From positions 1-64,000 of the forward strand of contig CAWKGV010000025.1 in the NCBI GenBank assembly GCA_963849305.1: 64,000 nucleotides of DNA, written 5' to 3'. Each line of letters starts with the position of its first letter. The first letter of the stretch is position 1. The notes below the pieces were generated by a model. That model saw only the letters and a program-made list of their open reading frames with translations, searched no databases and was not told the origin of the DNA. The translations under genes and the position numbers were made by a program. This document shows positions 8,243-15,827 of this stretch, piece by piece. Source of the stretch: CAWKGV01 sp963849305 (GTDB lineage: Bacteria > Pseudomonadota > Alphaproteobacteria > Acetobacterales > Acetobacteraceae).

Positions 8243-8276
8243 GGTGTGGCGTCGGGACTACTCCCGCCGCCACACC
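8243..8276. terminator. Bidirectional hairpin between SBP copy 4 and fuconate dehydratase
   Basis: GGTGTGGCG (8243-8251) pairs with CGCCACACC (8268-8276), enclosing a second stem CGGGA/TCCCG with loop CTAC. It sits between two converging genes and overlaps the stop codon of the minus-strand gene. No T-run is seen on either side. Confidence 0.55.
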
Positions 8277-9568
8277 GCCCCGGTCGGAAAACTGTGCTCT
8301 GCCAGGGAGGCAGGCTTCAGCGCCGCGCTATAGCCCGGGTGCGTCGGCGGCATGTAGCGGCCATCTCGGATCACCACCGGGTCCACGAAATGCTCGTGCA
8401 GGTGATCGACATATTCCAGCACGCGCCGGTCCAGCGAGGCGGAGACCGCGATGTAGTCGAAGATCGACAGATGCTGTACGAGTTCGCAGAGACCCACACC
8501 GCCCGCATGGGGGCAAACCGGAACGCCGAACTTGGCGGCCATCAACAGCACCGCCAGCACCTCGCTGATCCCGCCTAGGCGACAGCCGTCGATCTGGCAG
8601 AAGTCCATCGCGCGGGCTTGCAGGAACTGCTTGAACATGACGCGGTTCTGGCAGTGTTCGCCGGTCGCGACGCCAATTCCCAGCGGGCGCATCGCTTCCG
8701 CGACCCTGGCGTGGCCCAGGATGTCGTCCGGGCTCAGCGGCTCCTCGATCCACCACGGCTTGTACTGCGCCAGGCGTTTCATGTTCGCGATCGCCTCGCC
8801 GACTTCCCACACCTGATTGGCATCAACCATCCAGAAGCGGTCGTAGCCAATCTCCTCCCGAATGATACGGGCGCGGCGCAGGTCGTCCTCGATGTCCGCG
8901 CCGACCTTCTGCTTGAAATGCGTCCAGCCCCTCGCGATCGCCTCGCGGCAAAGGGTGCGGAGCTTCTCGTCGGAGTAGCCCAGCCAGCCGGCCGACGTGG
9001 TGTATGCGGGGAATCCCTTATCGCGCATCTCGCGCTCACGCTCGCCTTTGCTCGGGGCGTTCCGGCGAAGCATTTCGAGCGCCTCCTCCGGCGTCAGCGC
9101 ATCGGTGATGTGGCGGAACTCGATGCAGCGCACAAGCTCCTCGGGGGTCATATCGACGAGCAGCTTCCACACCGGCTTGCGCTCGACCTTGGCCCACAGA
9201 TCCCATAAGCCATTCATGATCGCCGCCGTGGCAAGATGGATGACGCCCTTCTCCGGCCCGATCCACCGAAGCTGGCTTTCGCCGGCCACGCTCCGCCAGA
9301 ACTTGCCCATGTCGGCGGTGATCTCCTCAAGCGTCCGGCCGAGAACCAGGGGGCTCAATGAATCGATCGCCTTGGTGCAGACCTCGTTGCCGCGGCCGAT
9401 GGTGAACGTCATGCCATGGCCGACCAGCCCATCGCCAGCATCGGTCTCGATCAGCGCATAGGCCGCCGAGTAGTCGGGGGCCTGGTTCATCGCGTCCGAG
9501 CCATCGAGATGGCGTGAGGTCGGGAATCGAACGTCGTGCGCGGTGATCTTCGTTATCCTTCTTGGCAT
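8258..9568 (-). CDS. L-fuconate dehydratase (enolase superfamily)
   Basis: Dehydrates L-fuconate to 2-keto-3-deoxy-L-fuconate in cytosolic fucose breakdown. At 436 residues the length fits. The start at 9568 is fixed by AAGGAGG seven bases upstream. The N-terminus has the diagnostic DVRFPTSRHLDGSDAMN. The barrel shows the base pair of lysines in HFKQKVGAD, metal ligands in MVDANQVW, WIEEPLSP and ATGEHCQNR, and the His/Asp partners in VCPHAGGVGL and QIDGCRLGG. No other fucose genes (fuconolactonase, keto-deoxy dehydrogenase, sugar permease) are adjacent. The SMP-30-like lactonase at 28.5 kb is a remote possible partner. Confidence 0.9.
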   Translation of the reverse strand: MPRRITKITAHDVRFPTSRHLDGSDAMNQAPDYSAAYALIETDAGDGLVGHGMTFTIGRGNEVCTKAIDSLSPLVLGRTLEEITADMGKFWRSVAGESQLRWIGPEKGVIHLATAAIMNGLWDLWAKVERKPVWKLLVDMTPEELVRCIEFRHITDALTPEEALEMLRRNAPSKGEREREMRDKGFPAYTTSAGWLGYSDEKLRTLCREAIARGWTHFKQKVGADIEDDLRRARIIREEIGYDRFWMVDANQVWEVGEAIANMKRLAQYKPWWIEEPLSPDDILGHARVAEAMRPLGIGVATGEHCQNRVMFKQFLQARAMDFCQIDGCRLGGISEVLAVLLMAAKFGVPVCPHAGGVGLCELVQHLSIFDYIAVSASLDRRVLEYVDHLHEHFVDPVVIRDGRYMPPTHPGYSAALKPASLAEHSFPTGAVWRRE

Positions 9569-9732
9569 GATGTCCTCCTTCGCGGGTCGCATGATTGAAA
9601 CAGCGGGTTTGGCGATCATTGGACGCCGTCGAACATCACTCTTCCTGTCCAGTGTGGCGTGACTATGCTTAACTGGCAAAGCCGGCGGCCATCCGGCGCG
9701 CGGGGTGCCGGCAGTCATTCCGGAGAACTCGA

Positions 9733-11124
9733 ATGCAGATAAAGCACGTCGTCGTGTTGATGCTGGAGAATCGCTCGTTCGACAGCATGCTCGGGAAGCT
9801 GCACGACGGAACGCCAGGATTCGACGGGCTTTCGGGTGAGGAGAGCAATGTCTGGCACAAGTCTGACGGCTCGACCCAGCTCGTGCCGGTCTGGAATGAT
9901 CCAGGAATGAGCCCGGCCACTGCCACGATCCCCAATCCGGATCCGGGCGAGCTGTTCACCGATATCGCCGTGCAGATCAATGGCCTCGATGGCGCCACGC
10001 CGATGGGCGGGTTCGTGGACGACTACATGCGCCAGAAGCCGGGTACCGTGCCCACCGATCCGCGCGCGGTGATGCACTTCTTCACGCCCGGCCAGCTTCC
10101 GGTGCTGAGTCAGCTCGCCACCGCCTTCGGCGTGAGCGATACCTGGTTCGCCTCGGCCCCGTGCCAAACCTGGCCCAACCGGTTCTTCACGCATTGCGGC
10201 ACCGCCGGCGGATGGGTGAACAACGCGCCGTCGCATTATCCGTATACGATGCCGACCGTGTTCAACCTGCTGGAGCAGGCCGGCCAGGACTGGCGGGTTT
10301 ATTTCGGCGACATCCCGCAGGCGGCCACGCTGTCGCGGCTCTGGCTAGACGTGCAGCGCCATTTCCGCCGGTTCGAACAGTTCGCCGCCGACGCGGCCGC
10401 GGGCGCACTCCCGGCCTATAGCTTTATCGAGCCGCGCTATTTCACCGACACGGTGCTGGGGAAAATGCCGAACGACGGGCACCCTCCGCACAACGTCCAG
10501 TATGGCGAGAAGCTCATCGCGCAGGTGTACAACGCCCTACGCGCGGGGCCAGGGTGGCGCCAGACGCTGCTGGTCATCACCTACGACGAGCATGGCGGCT
10601 GCTACGATCATGTGCCGCCGCCGGCGGCGACGCCGCCCGGGCCTCCCTATGGGAACGGTTTCACCTTCAACCGGTTCGGCGTCCGCGTCCCCACGGTGAT
10701 CGTCTCGCCATTTATCGCCCAGCACAGCATCCTTCACCCGGCCGGATCGGCGCCGTTCGACCATACCTCGATCATCGCCACGCTGCGGCGGCTGTTCGGG
10801 CTCGGCTCGTTGACCGCCCGCGATGCGGCCGCGCCGGACTTGCTGGGCGCGCTCGCCGCCTCGCCCGTGAACGACGGACCGGACCGCATCGCGGAGCCGG
10901 CGATTGCGCCGGCCCCGGCCGAGCTGGCCGCCGTGAAGGCATTGCCGCCGAACGACATGCAGAAGAGCCTCGCCACGACCGCGGCACATTTGCCCACGGC
11001 GGGCACCAATCTCGAACTGCACAATCAGCGCATTGCCTCGGCGCCCACGCCAGTAGTCACGGAGCTTGCCGCGGCGGCGGAGTTCGTCGCCGCCCATGTC
11101 AAGGCCTTCCTCGGGGAGCTGTGA
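9733..11124 (+). CDS. Phospholipase C / acid phosphatase-type phosphoesterase
   Basis: A 463-residue member of the bacterial phosphoesterase family (PF04185) that hydrolyses phosphodiesters or monoesters. Motifs: VVVLMLENRSFDSMLG at the very N-terminus (metal-binding Glu-Asn), TWPNRFFTHCGT, SFIEPRYF, VITYDEHGGCYDHVPPP and the late FGVRVPTVIVSPFI and FDHTSIIATLRRLFG. The conserved motif begins only about ten residues into the protein and no signal peptide precedes it, so export is uncertain. GGAGA lies upstream of the ATG. It is divergent from the dehydratase gene with a 164-base gap that should hold both promoters. The substrate is not predictable from sequence. Confidence 0.88.
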   Translation: MQIKHVVVLMLENRSFDSMLGKLHDGTPGFDGLSGEESNVWHKSDGSTQLVPVWNDPGMSPATATIPNPDPGELFTDIAVQINGLDGATPMGGFVDDYMRQKPGTVPTDPRAVMHFFTPGQLPVLSQLATAFGVSDTWFASAPCQTWPNRFFTHCGTAGGWVNNAPSHYPYTMPTVFNLLEQAGQDWRVYFGDIPQAATLSRLWLDVQRHFRRFEQFAADAAAGALPAYSFIEPRYFTDTVLGKMPNDGHPPHNVQYGEKLIAQVYNALRAGPGWRQTLLVITYDEHGGCYDHVPPPAATPPGPPYGNGFTFNRFGVRVPTVIVSPFIAQHSILHPAGSAPFDHTSIIATLRRLFGLGSLTARDAAAPDLLGALAASPVNDGPDRIAEPAIAPAPAELAAVKALPPNDMQKSLATTAAHLPTAGTNLELHNQRIASAPTPVVTELAAAAEFVAAHVKAFLGEL

Positions 11125-11313
11125 TGGCGCCGCCGCCCCGGGGAGCACGCGCTTCTCGTGATGGGCGCGTTGAAGCGCCTGGTGCGCGAGATCATGTCGT
11201 CGGGCCCGGTCGAGCTGCGGCGTTCGGGTTTGTGCATCTTGGCAACCGGCGGTTTCATTGCCATTTGGTTTGAGCGGCTCGCGGGCTGCCGGCTGAAATA
11301 GGAGGAGTGGGCC

Positions 11314-12069
11314 ATGATCAGGATACGCGGCATCGGCGCGTTTCTGGCAATGGGGGCGTTTGGAGTTGGAACCCTGCTTGCCGCGCCCGTGGTCGCCCAG
11401 GAAGCAGGTGCCCAGGGAGGTGGCCAGGTGGGTGGCGCGTCCCAGAGCGAGGCCAAACTTCCGGCTGTTCGCCGGCCCGACCAAGTCGGTGCCGTGCAGG
11501 AGTTGGCCCGGAGAAACACCGAGCGGGTGCAGAACCGCCTGCAGGAACTCGGGCTTTACCAGGGCGACATCGACGGACTATGGGGACCGCAGACCAGCCA
11601 GGCAGTGGCCGAGTTCCAGCGTTCTCACGGGCTCGCGGCGACCGGCAGCCTGAACGTCGCGACCCTGACCGCGCTGGACCAGGCTGGCAATAACGAGCCG
11701 GCAGCCCAGAATGAACAGGCTCAGGGCAACCAGACGCCTGCTCAGCAGGGTCGCAGGTTCCCGACCGCGCAGAACGGCCGCAGCCAGGCAACGAGCAGCT
11801 ACGCCGCGCGCCAGGGTGCCCTCACGCGCAGCGCCCGCGGCTATGCCGTCGAGGGTAATCCTGTCCCAGCTGTTCTCGGCCCCGGGAGTGTCACGTCGAA
11901 CGGTAGCGTCACGGGCAGCGGAAGCGTCACGGGCGGGGGTAGCGTCACGAGCGGCGGAATACCCACTGGCTCGGGCGTAACCACCGCTGTTCCGGGCGCG
12001 GGCGAAGGATTTTTCGGCCTGAACGCCAATCTTTCCAACGGCTACAACGCGGCCGTCGGCAACCGCTAA
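11314..12069 (+). CDS. Exported peptidoglycan-binding-domain protein with Gly/Ser-Val-Thr repeat tail
   Basis: A 251-residue protein with a cleavable signal (GIGAFLAMGAFGVGTLLAAP, cleavage near VVAQ). One PG_binding_1 domain spans about residues 70-115: VQNRLQELGLYQGDIDGLWG, then QAVAEFQRSHGL and a terminal TGSLNVATLTAL. Such domains bind cell-wall peptidoglycan. No hydrolase domain follows; the rest is Gln/Asn- and Gly-rich, including four copies of a six-residue repeat of the form GSVTxx, so it is probably a structural or scaffold wall protein. AGGAGG precedes the ATG. It ends in a hairpin shared with the convergent protease gene. Confidence 0.85.
   Translation: MIRIRGIGAFLAMGAFGVGTLLAAPVVAQEAGAQGGGQVGGASQSEAKLPAVRRPDQVGAVQELARRNTERVQNRLQELGLYQGDIDGLWGPQTSQAVAEFQRSHGLAATGSLNVATLTALDQAGNNEPAAQNEQAQGNQTPAQQGRRFPTAQNGRSQATSSYAARQGALTRSARGYAVEGNPVPAVLGPGSVTSNGSVTGSGSVTGGGSVTSGGIPTGSGVTTAVPGAGEGFFGLNANLSNGYNAAVGNR
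11884..11955 (+). repeat. Four tandem 18-base units encoding GSVTxx
   Basis: Units begin at 11884, 11902, 11920 and 11938, each coding Gly-Ser-Val-Thr plus two small residues. Third-position differences (AGT/AGC, GGG/GGT/GGA) show the copies have been kept in frame for some time. Confidence 0.85.
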
Positions 12070-12087
12070 GCCGGAACGCTTTCCGGC
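12070..12087. terminator. Hairpin between convergent genes
   Basis: GCCGGAA (12070-12076), loop CGCT, TTCCGGC (12081-12087). It lies between the stop of the peptidoglycan-binding gene and the stop of the S41 protease gene, as a two-way terminator would. Confidence 0.6.
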
Positions 12088-12089
12088 GG

Positions 12090-13628
12090 TCAACGGGCTG
12101 CTGCGCCAGCTTGCCCCCGCATCGGCGGGAGAAGGGCGGCGGCGTAGGTCGCCGGATCGGCCACTAGTTCGCGCGCGGTGGCGAGATCGGCTTCGCTCCC
12201 CTCGGCGGCCGGGCAGACGTTGCGAATCGCGATCACCTCTGCTGCCGGCACCGGGGCGCGGGCGTAGCGCGCGCGGGCGATCGCCCCCGCCATCGGCTGC
12301 TCGCCCAGGGCAAGGGCGGCGAGTTGGCCCAGGAGCGCGGCCCGACCCCGGCTGGTGCAGATCTGCGGCAGGACGCCAAGGCCTTGAATTGGCCACCCAA
12401 GTGGCGCCAGGACGCGGCTCCAGGTTACGAACAGCTCACCGCCGTCCGGCAGCACATCCGTCGTCTGGACCAGGCCCTTGCCCAAGGTGGAGCTTCCGAC
12501 CACGACGGCCCGGCCGCGATCCGCCAGCGCCGCGGCCAACACCTCGGCCGCGCTGGCCGTCCGGCCATCTACCATCACGACCACCGGCAGGTTCTCGCCG
12601 AGTTCTCCGGGTTCCGACCGCCAGATACGATCGGCCGCGGGATCGCGTCCTTGGGTGAACGCGACCACTCCTGCTGGCAGCAGCGCATCCGCCGCCCCGA
12701 CCGCCTCGGCGAGCAGCCCGCCGCGGTTGCCGCGCAGGTCGAGCACGATGCCCTCCGGAGGGTGTCGCACCGTCAGCGCTGTCGTCATCGCCTGCGCCAG
12801 TCGTAGCGCCGTCCGATCGGCAAAGACGGTGATGCGTAGCACCAGCAAAGCGGCGCTGCGGGCACTGAACACGGTCTCGGGCGGCACGCGGGCGCGGACT
12901 AGGCTGACTGTGCGCCGTCGTCCGCTCGGGGTGACGACCTCGATGCTGACCTCGGTGCCCTCGGGTCCCGCGATCCAGCTCGAGACCGTCGGCGCGTCCG
13001 CCTTCCGTGTGGGTTGGCCGTCCACCGCCATGACAATATCGCCCGGGCGAATGCCGGCGTTCGCGCCCGGCCCCTCGGGCACGACCGCTCTGACCAGGAT
13101 TACCTGGCCCTTTCGGACGAGAGTGAGCCCAGCGCCGGCCGCACCCCTTTGGCGGGTCGCCTCCTCGATCGCCTGGGCCGGCGGGATGTAGCGGGAATAG
13201 GGATCGAGGTGGTTGAACAGTTCATCGAGGAAGCTTTGGATAACCCCCGGGGTGCGAGCCTGGCGAACGATGGGCGAGACGGTCCAGGCCGCTTCGGCGA
13301 CAGTCACCGCGAGCCGCGCCCATTGGTCGGCCGAGTCGGCCGCCGGCAGCGGGGCGGCGAACAGCTCGCGGCCAGGGATGGAAAGGCGAACAACCCCGTC
13401 GCGCGATTGGGTGGTCAGGTCGGGGTCGAGCGCCGTCAGGCCGCGCAAGCCCCAGACCGTCAGTTCGGGCAACGTCACCGGATCGAGCGCGCGCGGTTCG
13501 ATGAAGGCCAGCGCGGCGGCCAGCACTCTTTCGGAGAGCGAGGCATCGAATCCCGGAGCAGCGGCTGGCGCCGCAACGGCGGGGGTGACCAAAAAGAGCG
13601 ATATCAAAACGAGTCCGAGGCGACTCAT
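12090..13628 (-). CDS. S41-family C-terminal processing protease
   Basis: A 512-residue exported serine protease. The signal peptide is MSRLGLVLISLFLVTPAVAA. A region resembling the N-terminal part of the family carries FLDELFNHLDPYSRYIPP. A PDZ domain follows (GPGANAGIRPGDIVMAVDGQ). The catalytic domain has GIVLDLRGNRGGLLAEAV, then the nucleophile Ser in VDGRTASAAEVLAAAL and the general-base Lys in TLGKGLVQT. The family trims periplasmic proteins or their C-termini. The ATG is at 13628 and the gene is monocistronic. The C-terminus past LGVLPQICTS is longer than the minimal CtpA type, has no recognised domain and ends in an Ala-rich tail. Confidence 0.9.
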   Translation of the reverse strand: MSRLGLVLISLFLVTPAVAAPAAAPGFDASLSERVLAAALAFIEPRALDPVTLPELTVWGLRGLTALDPDLTTQSRDGVVRLSIPGRELFAAPLPAADSADQWARLAVTVAEAAWTVSPIVRQARTPGVIQSFLDELFNHLDPYSRYIPPAQAIEEATRQRGAAGAGLTLVRKGQVILVRAVVPEGPGANAGIRPGDIVMAVDGQPTRKADAPTVSSWIAGPEGTEVSIEVVTPSGRRRTVSLVRARVPPETVFSARSAALLVLRITVFADRTALRLAQAMTTALTVRHPPEGIVLDLRGNRGGLLAEAVGAADALLPAGVVAFTQGRDPAADRIWRSEPGELGENLPVVVMVDGRTASAAEVLAAALADRGRAVVVGSSTLGKGLVQTTDVLPDGGELFVTWSRVLAPLGWPIQGLGVLPQICTSRGRAALLGQLAALALGEQPMAGAIARARYARAPVPAAEVIAIRNVCPAAEGSEADLATARELVADPATYAAALLPPMRGQAGAAAR

Positions 13629-13669
13629 ACCTAACGGCCCAATCTTTTCACTCTGCGGGCCCCCTGCCC

Positions 13670-13694
13670 CGACCCCCTCCTACAAGGGGAGGGG
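13670..13694. repeat. C/G-rich inverted repeat between S41 protease and rnr
   Basis: CCCCTCC, TACAA and GGGGAGGGG form an imperfect stem in the 130-base gap downstream of rnr and upstream of the protease gene (both minus strand). It resembles the family of intergenic C-rich palindromes common in GC-rich proteobacteria. It may act as the rnr terminator. Confidence 0.35.
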
Positions 13695-13758
13695 AGCAGC
13701 AGCCGCGCCAGCCGATCGATGAGACAGAATGACTACGTCCAAGGAGCCGTTGGCATCA

Positions 13759-15795
13759 TCAGTGCCGGGACCGCTTCCCCGATTTTCCGCCGTCCCCACT
13801 GGCTCGGCGAGGTGGTACACCCTGCATGAGTTGGAATACTAACCCGCCCGTGGCCGGGCTCGCCTCGGCCAGCCGCACCTCGACCTGCTCGGCCAGCCGG
13901 AAGGTGACGCGCGTGCGCCGGCCGGTCAGCGTCTGTTCACGCTCGTCATGAAACCAGAAATCGTCTGGAAGCAACGAGCGCGGAACGATCCCGCTGGCGC
14001 CGGTTTCCGGTAACGTGACGAAGAGGCCGAAGCGCGTCACGCCCGAGATGCGGGCCGCGAACAAAGAGCCTACCTGGTCGGCCATGAAGGCGGCGAGATA
14101 GCGGTCGATCGCGTCGCGCTCCGCGAGCTGGGCGCGGCGCTCCGTGGCGGTCACATGCGCCGCGGTGTCCTCTAATGCGACGTCCTCCGCCGTCCCCAGT
14201 CCACCAGGACCGAGGCGCAGTGCCCGGATCAGGCTGCGATGCACGAGCAGGTCGGCGTAGCGGCGGATCGGGCTGGTGAAATGGGCGTATCGCGGCAGCA
14301 CCAGACCGAAATGACCGATATTGTCGGGGTTGTAGGCGGCCTGGGACTGGCTGCGCAGCATCACCTCGTTGACCAAGCTCGCTTCCGGCGTCCCCGCGAA
14401 CCGACGCAGCACGCGGTCGAGATCGCGTGGATGCAATTGGTCGCTGGCTGGCAGCGTAATCCCAAGCCCGCCGAGGAAGACGCGCAGGCCCTCCAGCTTC
14501 TCCGCCGACGGCGGGGCATGGACCCGATAGATGCAGGGAGCGTGGCGACGTTCCAGCTCCTCGGCCGCGGCGACGTTGGCGAGGATCATGAACTCTTCGA
14601 TTAGCCGGTGGCTGTCGAGGCGCGGCCGGGGCACGACCGAGGCGACCCGGCCCGCGGAATCGAGCGTCACCTTGCGCTCCGGCAAGTCGAGATCGAGCGT
14701 GCCGCGCCGTTGGCGGGCCGCGAGCAGCGCGCGGAAGGCGCCGTAGAGATGGGCGAGTGCCGGTCCGAGCGTTGCATCGCCGAGGGTATGGTTGCCATCG
14801 GCAACAGCCTGGACCTGCTCGTAGGTGAGACGCGCGGCGCTGCGCATCAGCCCGCGCCCGAACCGCTGATCGAGTTTGCGCCCGTCCGAGGCGATGCGCA
14901 GCTCGGCGAACAGGCAGCCGCGATCCTCCTTCGGGCGCAAGCTGCACCAGCCGTTGGACAGCGCCTCCGGCAGCATCGGCACCACCCGGTCGGGGAAATA
15001 CACGCTATTGCCCCGCTCGCGTGCCGCGCGGTCAAGCGCCGATCCGGGGCGGACGTAATGGGCCACGTCGGCAATCGCCACGATCAGCCGGAACCCTCCT
15101 GGCGATAGGGAATTGTCAGGTTCGGCGAACACCGCATCATCGAAGTCCCGCGCGTCCTCGCCGTCGATCGTGACCAGCGGAACGTCGCGCAGGTCTCGCC
15201 GTCGCCCCACCGGTGCCGCGACCGCTTGGCTGGCCTCTGACAGCGCCGCTTCGGGAAATACGTGCGGGATGTCGTGGGTGGCGATGGAAATAAGGCTCAC
15301 GGAACGCGCGTCGCCCATGCGCCCGAGCCGTTCGACGACGCGCGCCGGTTTGAGGCCGAATCGTTGATGGTCCGCAAGCGGTTCGGCGAGCACGATCTCG
15401 CCCGCTTCGGCGCCGGCGTCCTCGTCGGCCGGCACCACCCATTCCGCCTTGGCCCTCCGGTCGGTGGGCAGGATGCGGTTGGTGGGCCGGCCCGGCCGGA
15501 AAATGCCGAGCACGCGGGCGGGCGTTTCCGCTAGGCGCTTGAGCGTGCGCCCCTCGTATCGGCCGGGGCCGGCCGAGCGCAGGCGCGCCAGCACACGCTG
15601 GCCCGGCGCAAGCGCCGGCCGTCCGTGCGGCTCGGGGGCCATGAGGATTAGTGGCGGCGGACCTTCGTTGTCCCACGTGACAGGACGGGCGAGCGCATCG
15701 CCGTCGGGATCAGTTCCGGTGACGAGCACCACCGTCGTCTCGGGCAGTCCGGCGCCCCGAGGCCGATGAGCCGGGTCGCGCCTATGCTGTGCCAA
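13759..15795 (-). CDS. rnr: RNase R, lacking the N-terminal helix-turn-helix
   Basis: A processive 3'-5' exoribonuclease of the RNB/RNase II family. Visible: cold-shock-like N-terminal segment (PGQRVLARL), the catalytic magnesium site DGEDARDFDDAVF, a further RNB block YFPDRVVPMLPEALSN, HFTSPIRRYADLLVHR, and a C-terminal S1 domain (FAARISGVTRFGLFV). It has 678 residues, whereas alphaproteobacterial RNase R usually starts with an extra 70 to 90-residue winged helix. Here the codon immediately before the TTG start is TAA, and topA ends only 33 bases upstream, so there is no room for that domain. Both helicase-like unwinding and RNA selection could be altered. It follows topA and is probably co-transcribed with it. 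Confidence 0.88.
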   Translation of the reverse strand: MAQHRRDPAHRPRGAGLPETTVVLVTGTDPDGDALARPVTWDNEGPPPLILMAPEPHGRPALAPGQRVLARLRSAGPGRYEGRTLKRLAETPARVLGIFRPGRPTNRILPTDRRAKAEWVVPADEDAGAEAGEIVLAEPLADHQRFGLKPARVVERLGRMGDARSVSLISIATHDIPHVFPEAALSEASQAVAAPVGRRRDLRDVPLVTIDGEDARDFDDAVFAEPDNSLSPGGFRLIVAIADVAHYVRPGSALDRAARERGNSVYFPDRVVPMLPEALSNGWCSLRPKEDRGCLFAELRIASDGRKLDQRFGRGLMRSAARLTYEQVQAVADGNHTLGDATLGPALAHLYGAFRALLAARQRRGTLDLDLPERKVTLDSAGRVASVVPRPRLDSHRLIEEFMILANVAAAEELERRHAPCIYRVHAPPSAEKLEGLRVFLGGLGITLPASDQLHPRDLDRVLRRFAGTPEASLVNEVMLRSQSQAAYNPDNIGHFGLVLPRYAHFTSPIRRYADLLVHRSLIRALRLGPGGLGTAEDVALEDTAAHVTATERRAQLAERDAIDRYLAAFMADQVGSLFAARISGVTRFGLFVTLPETGASGIVPRSLLPDDFWFHDEREQTLTGRRTRVTFRLAEQVEVRLAEASPATGGLVFQLMQGVPPRRASGDGGKSGKRSRH

Positions 15796-15827
15796 TTACC
15801 ACCCGCGAATGAATGAGCTGCTCTGTC

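Noticed and set aside
10537..11484. Minus-strand frame spanning the phosphoesterase end and the peptidoglycan-binding gene
   Set aside because: It crosses two well-supported plus-strand genes and has no recognisable domain.
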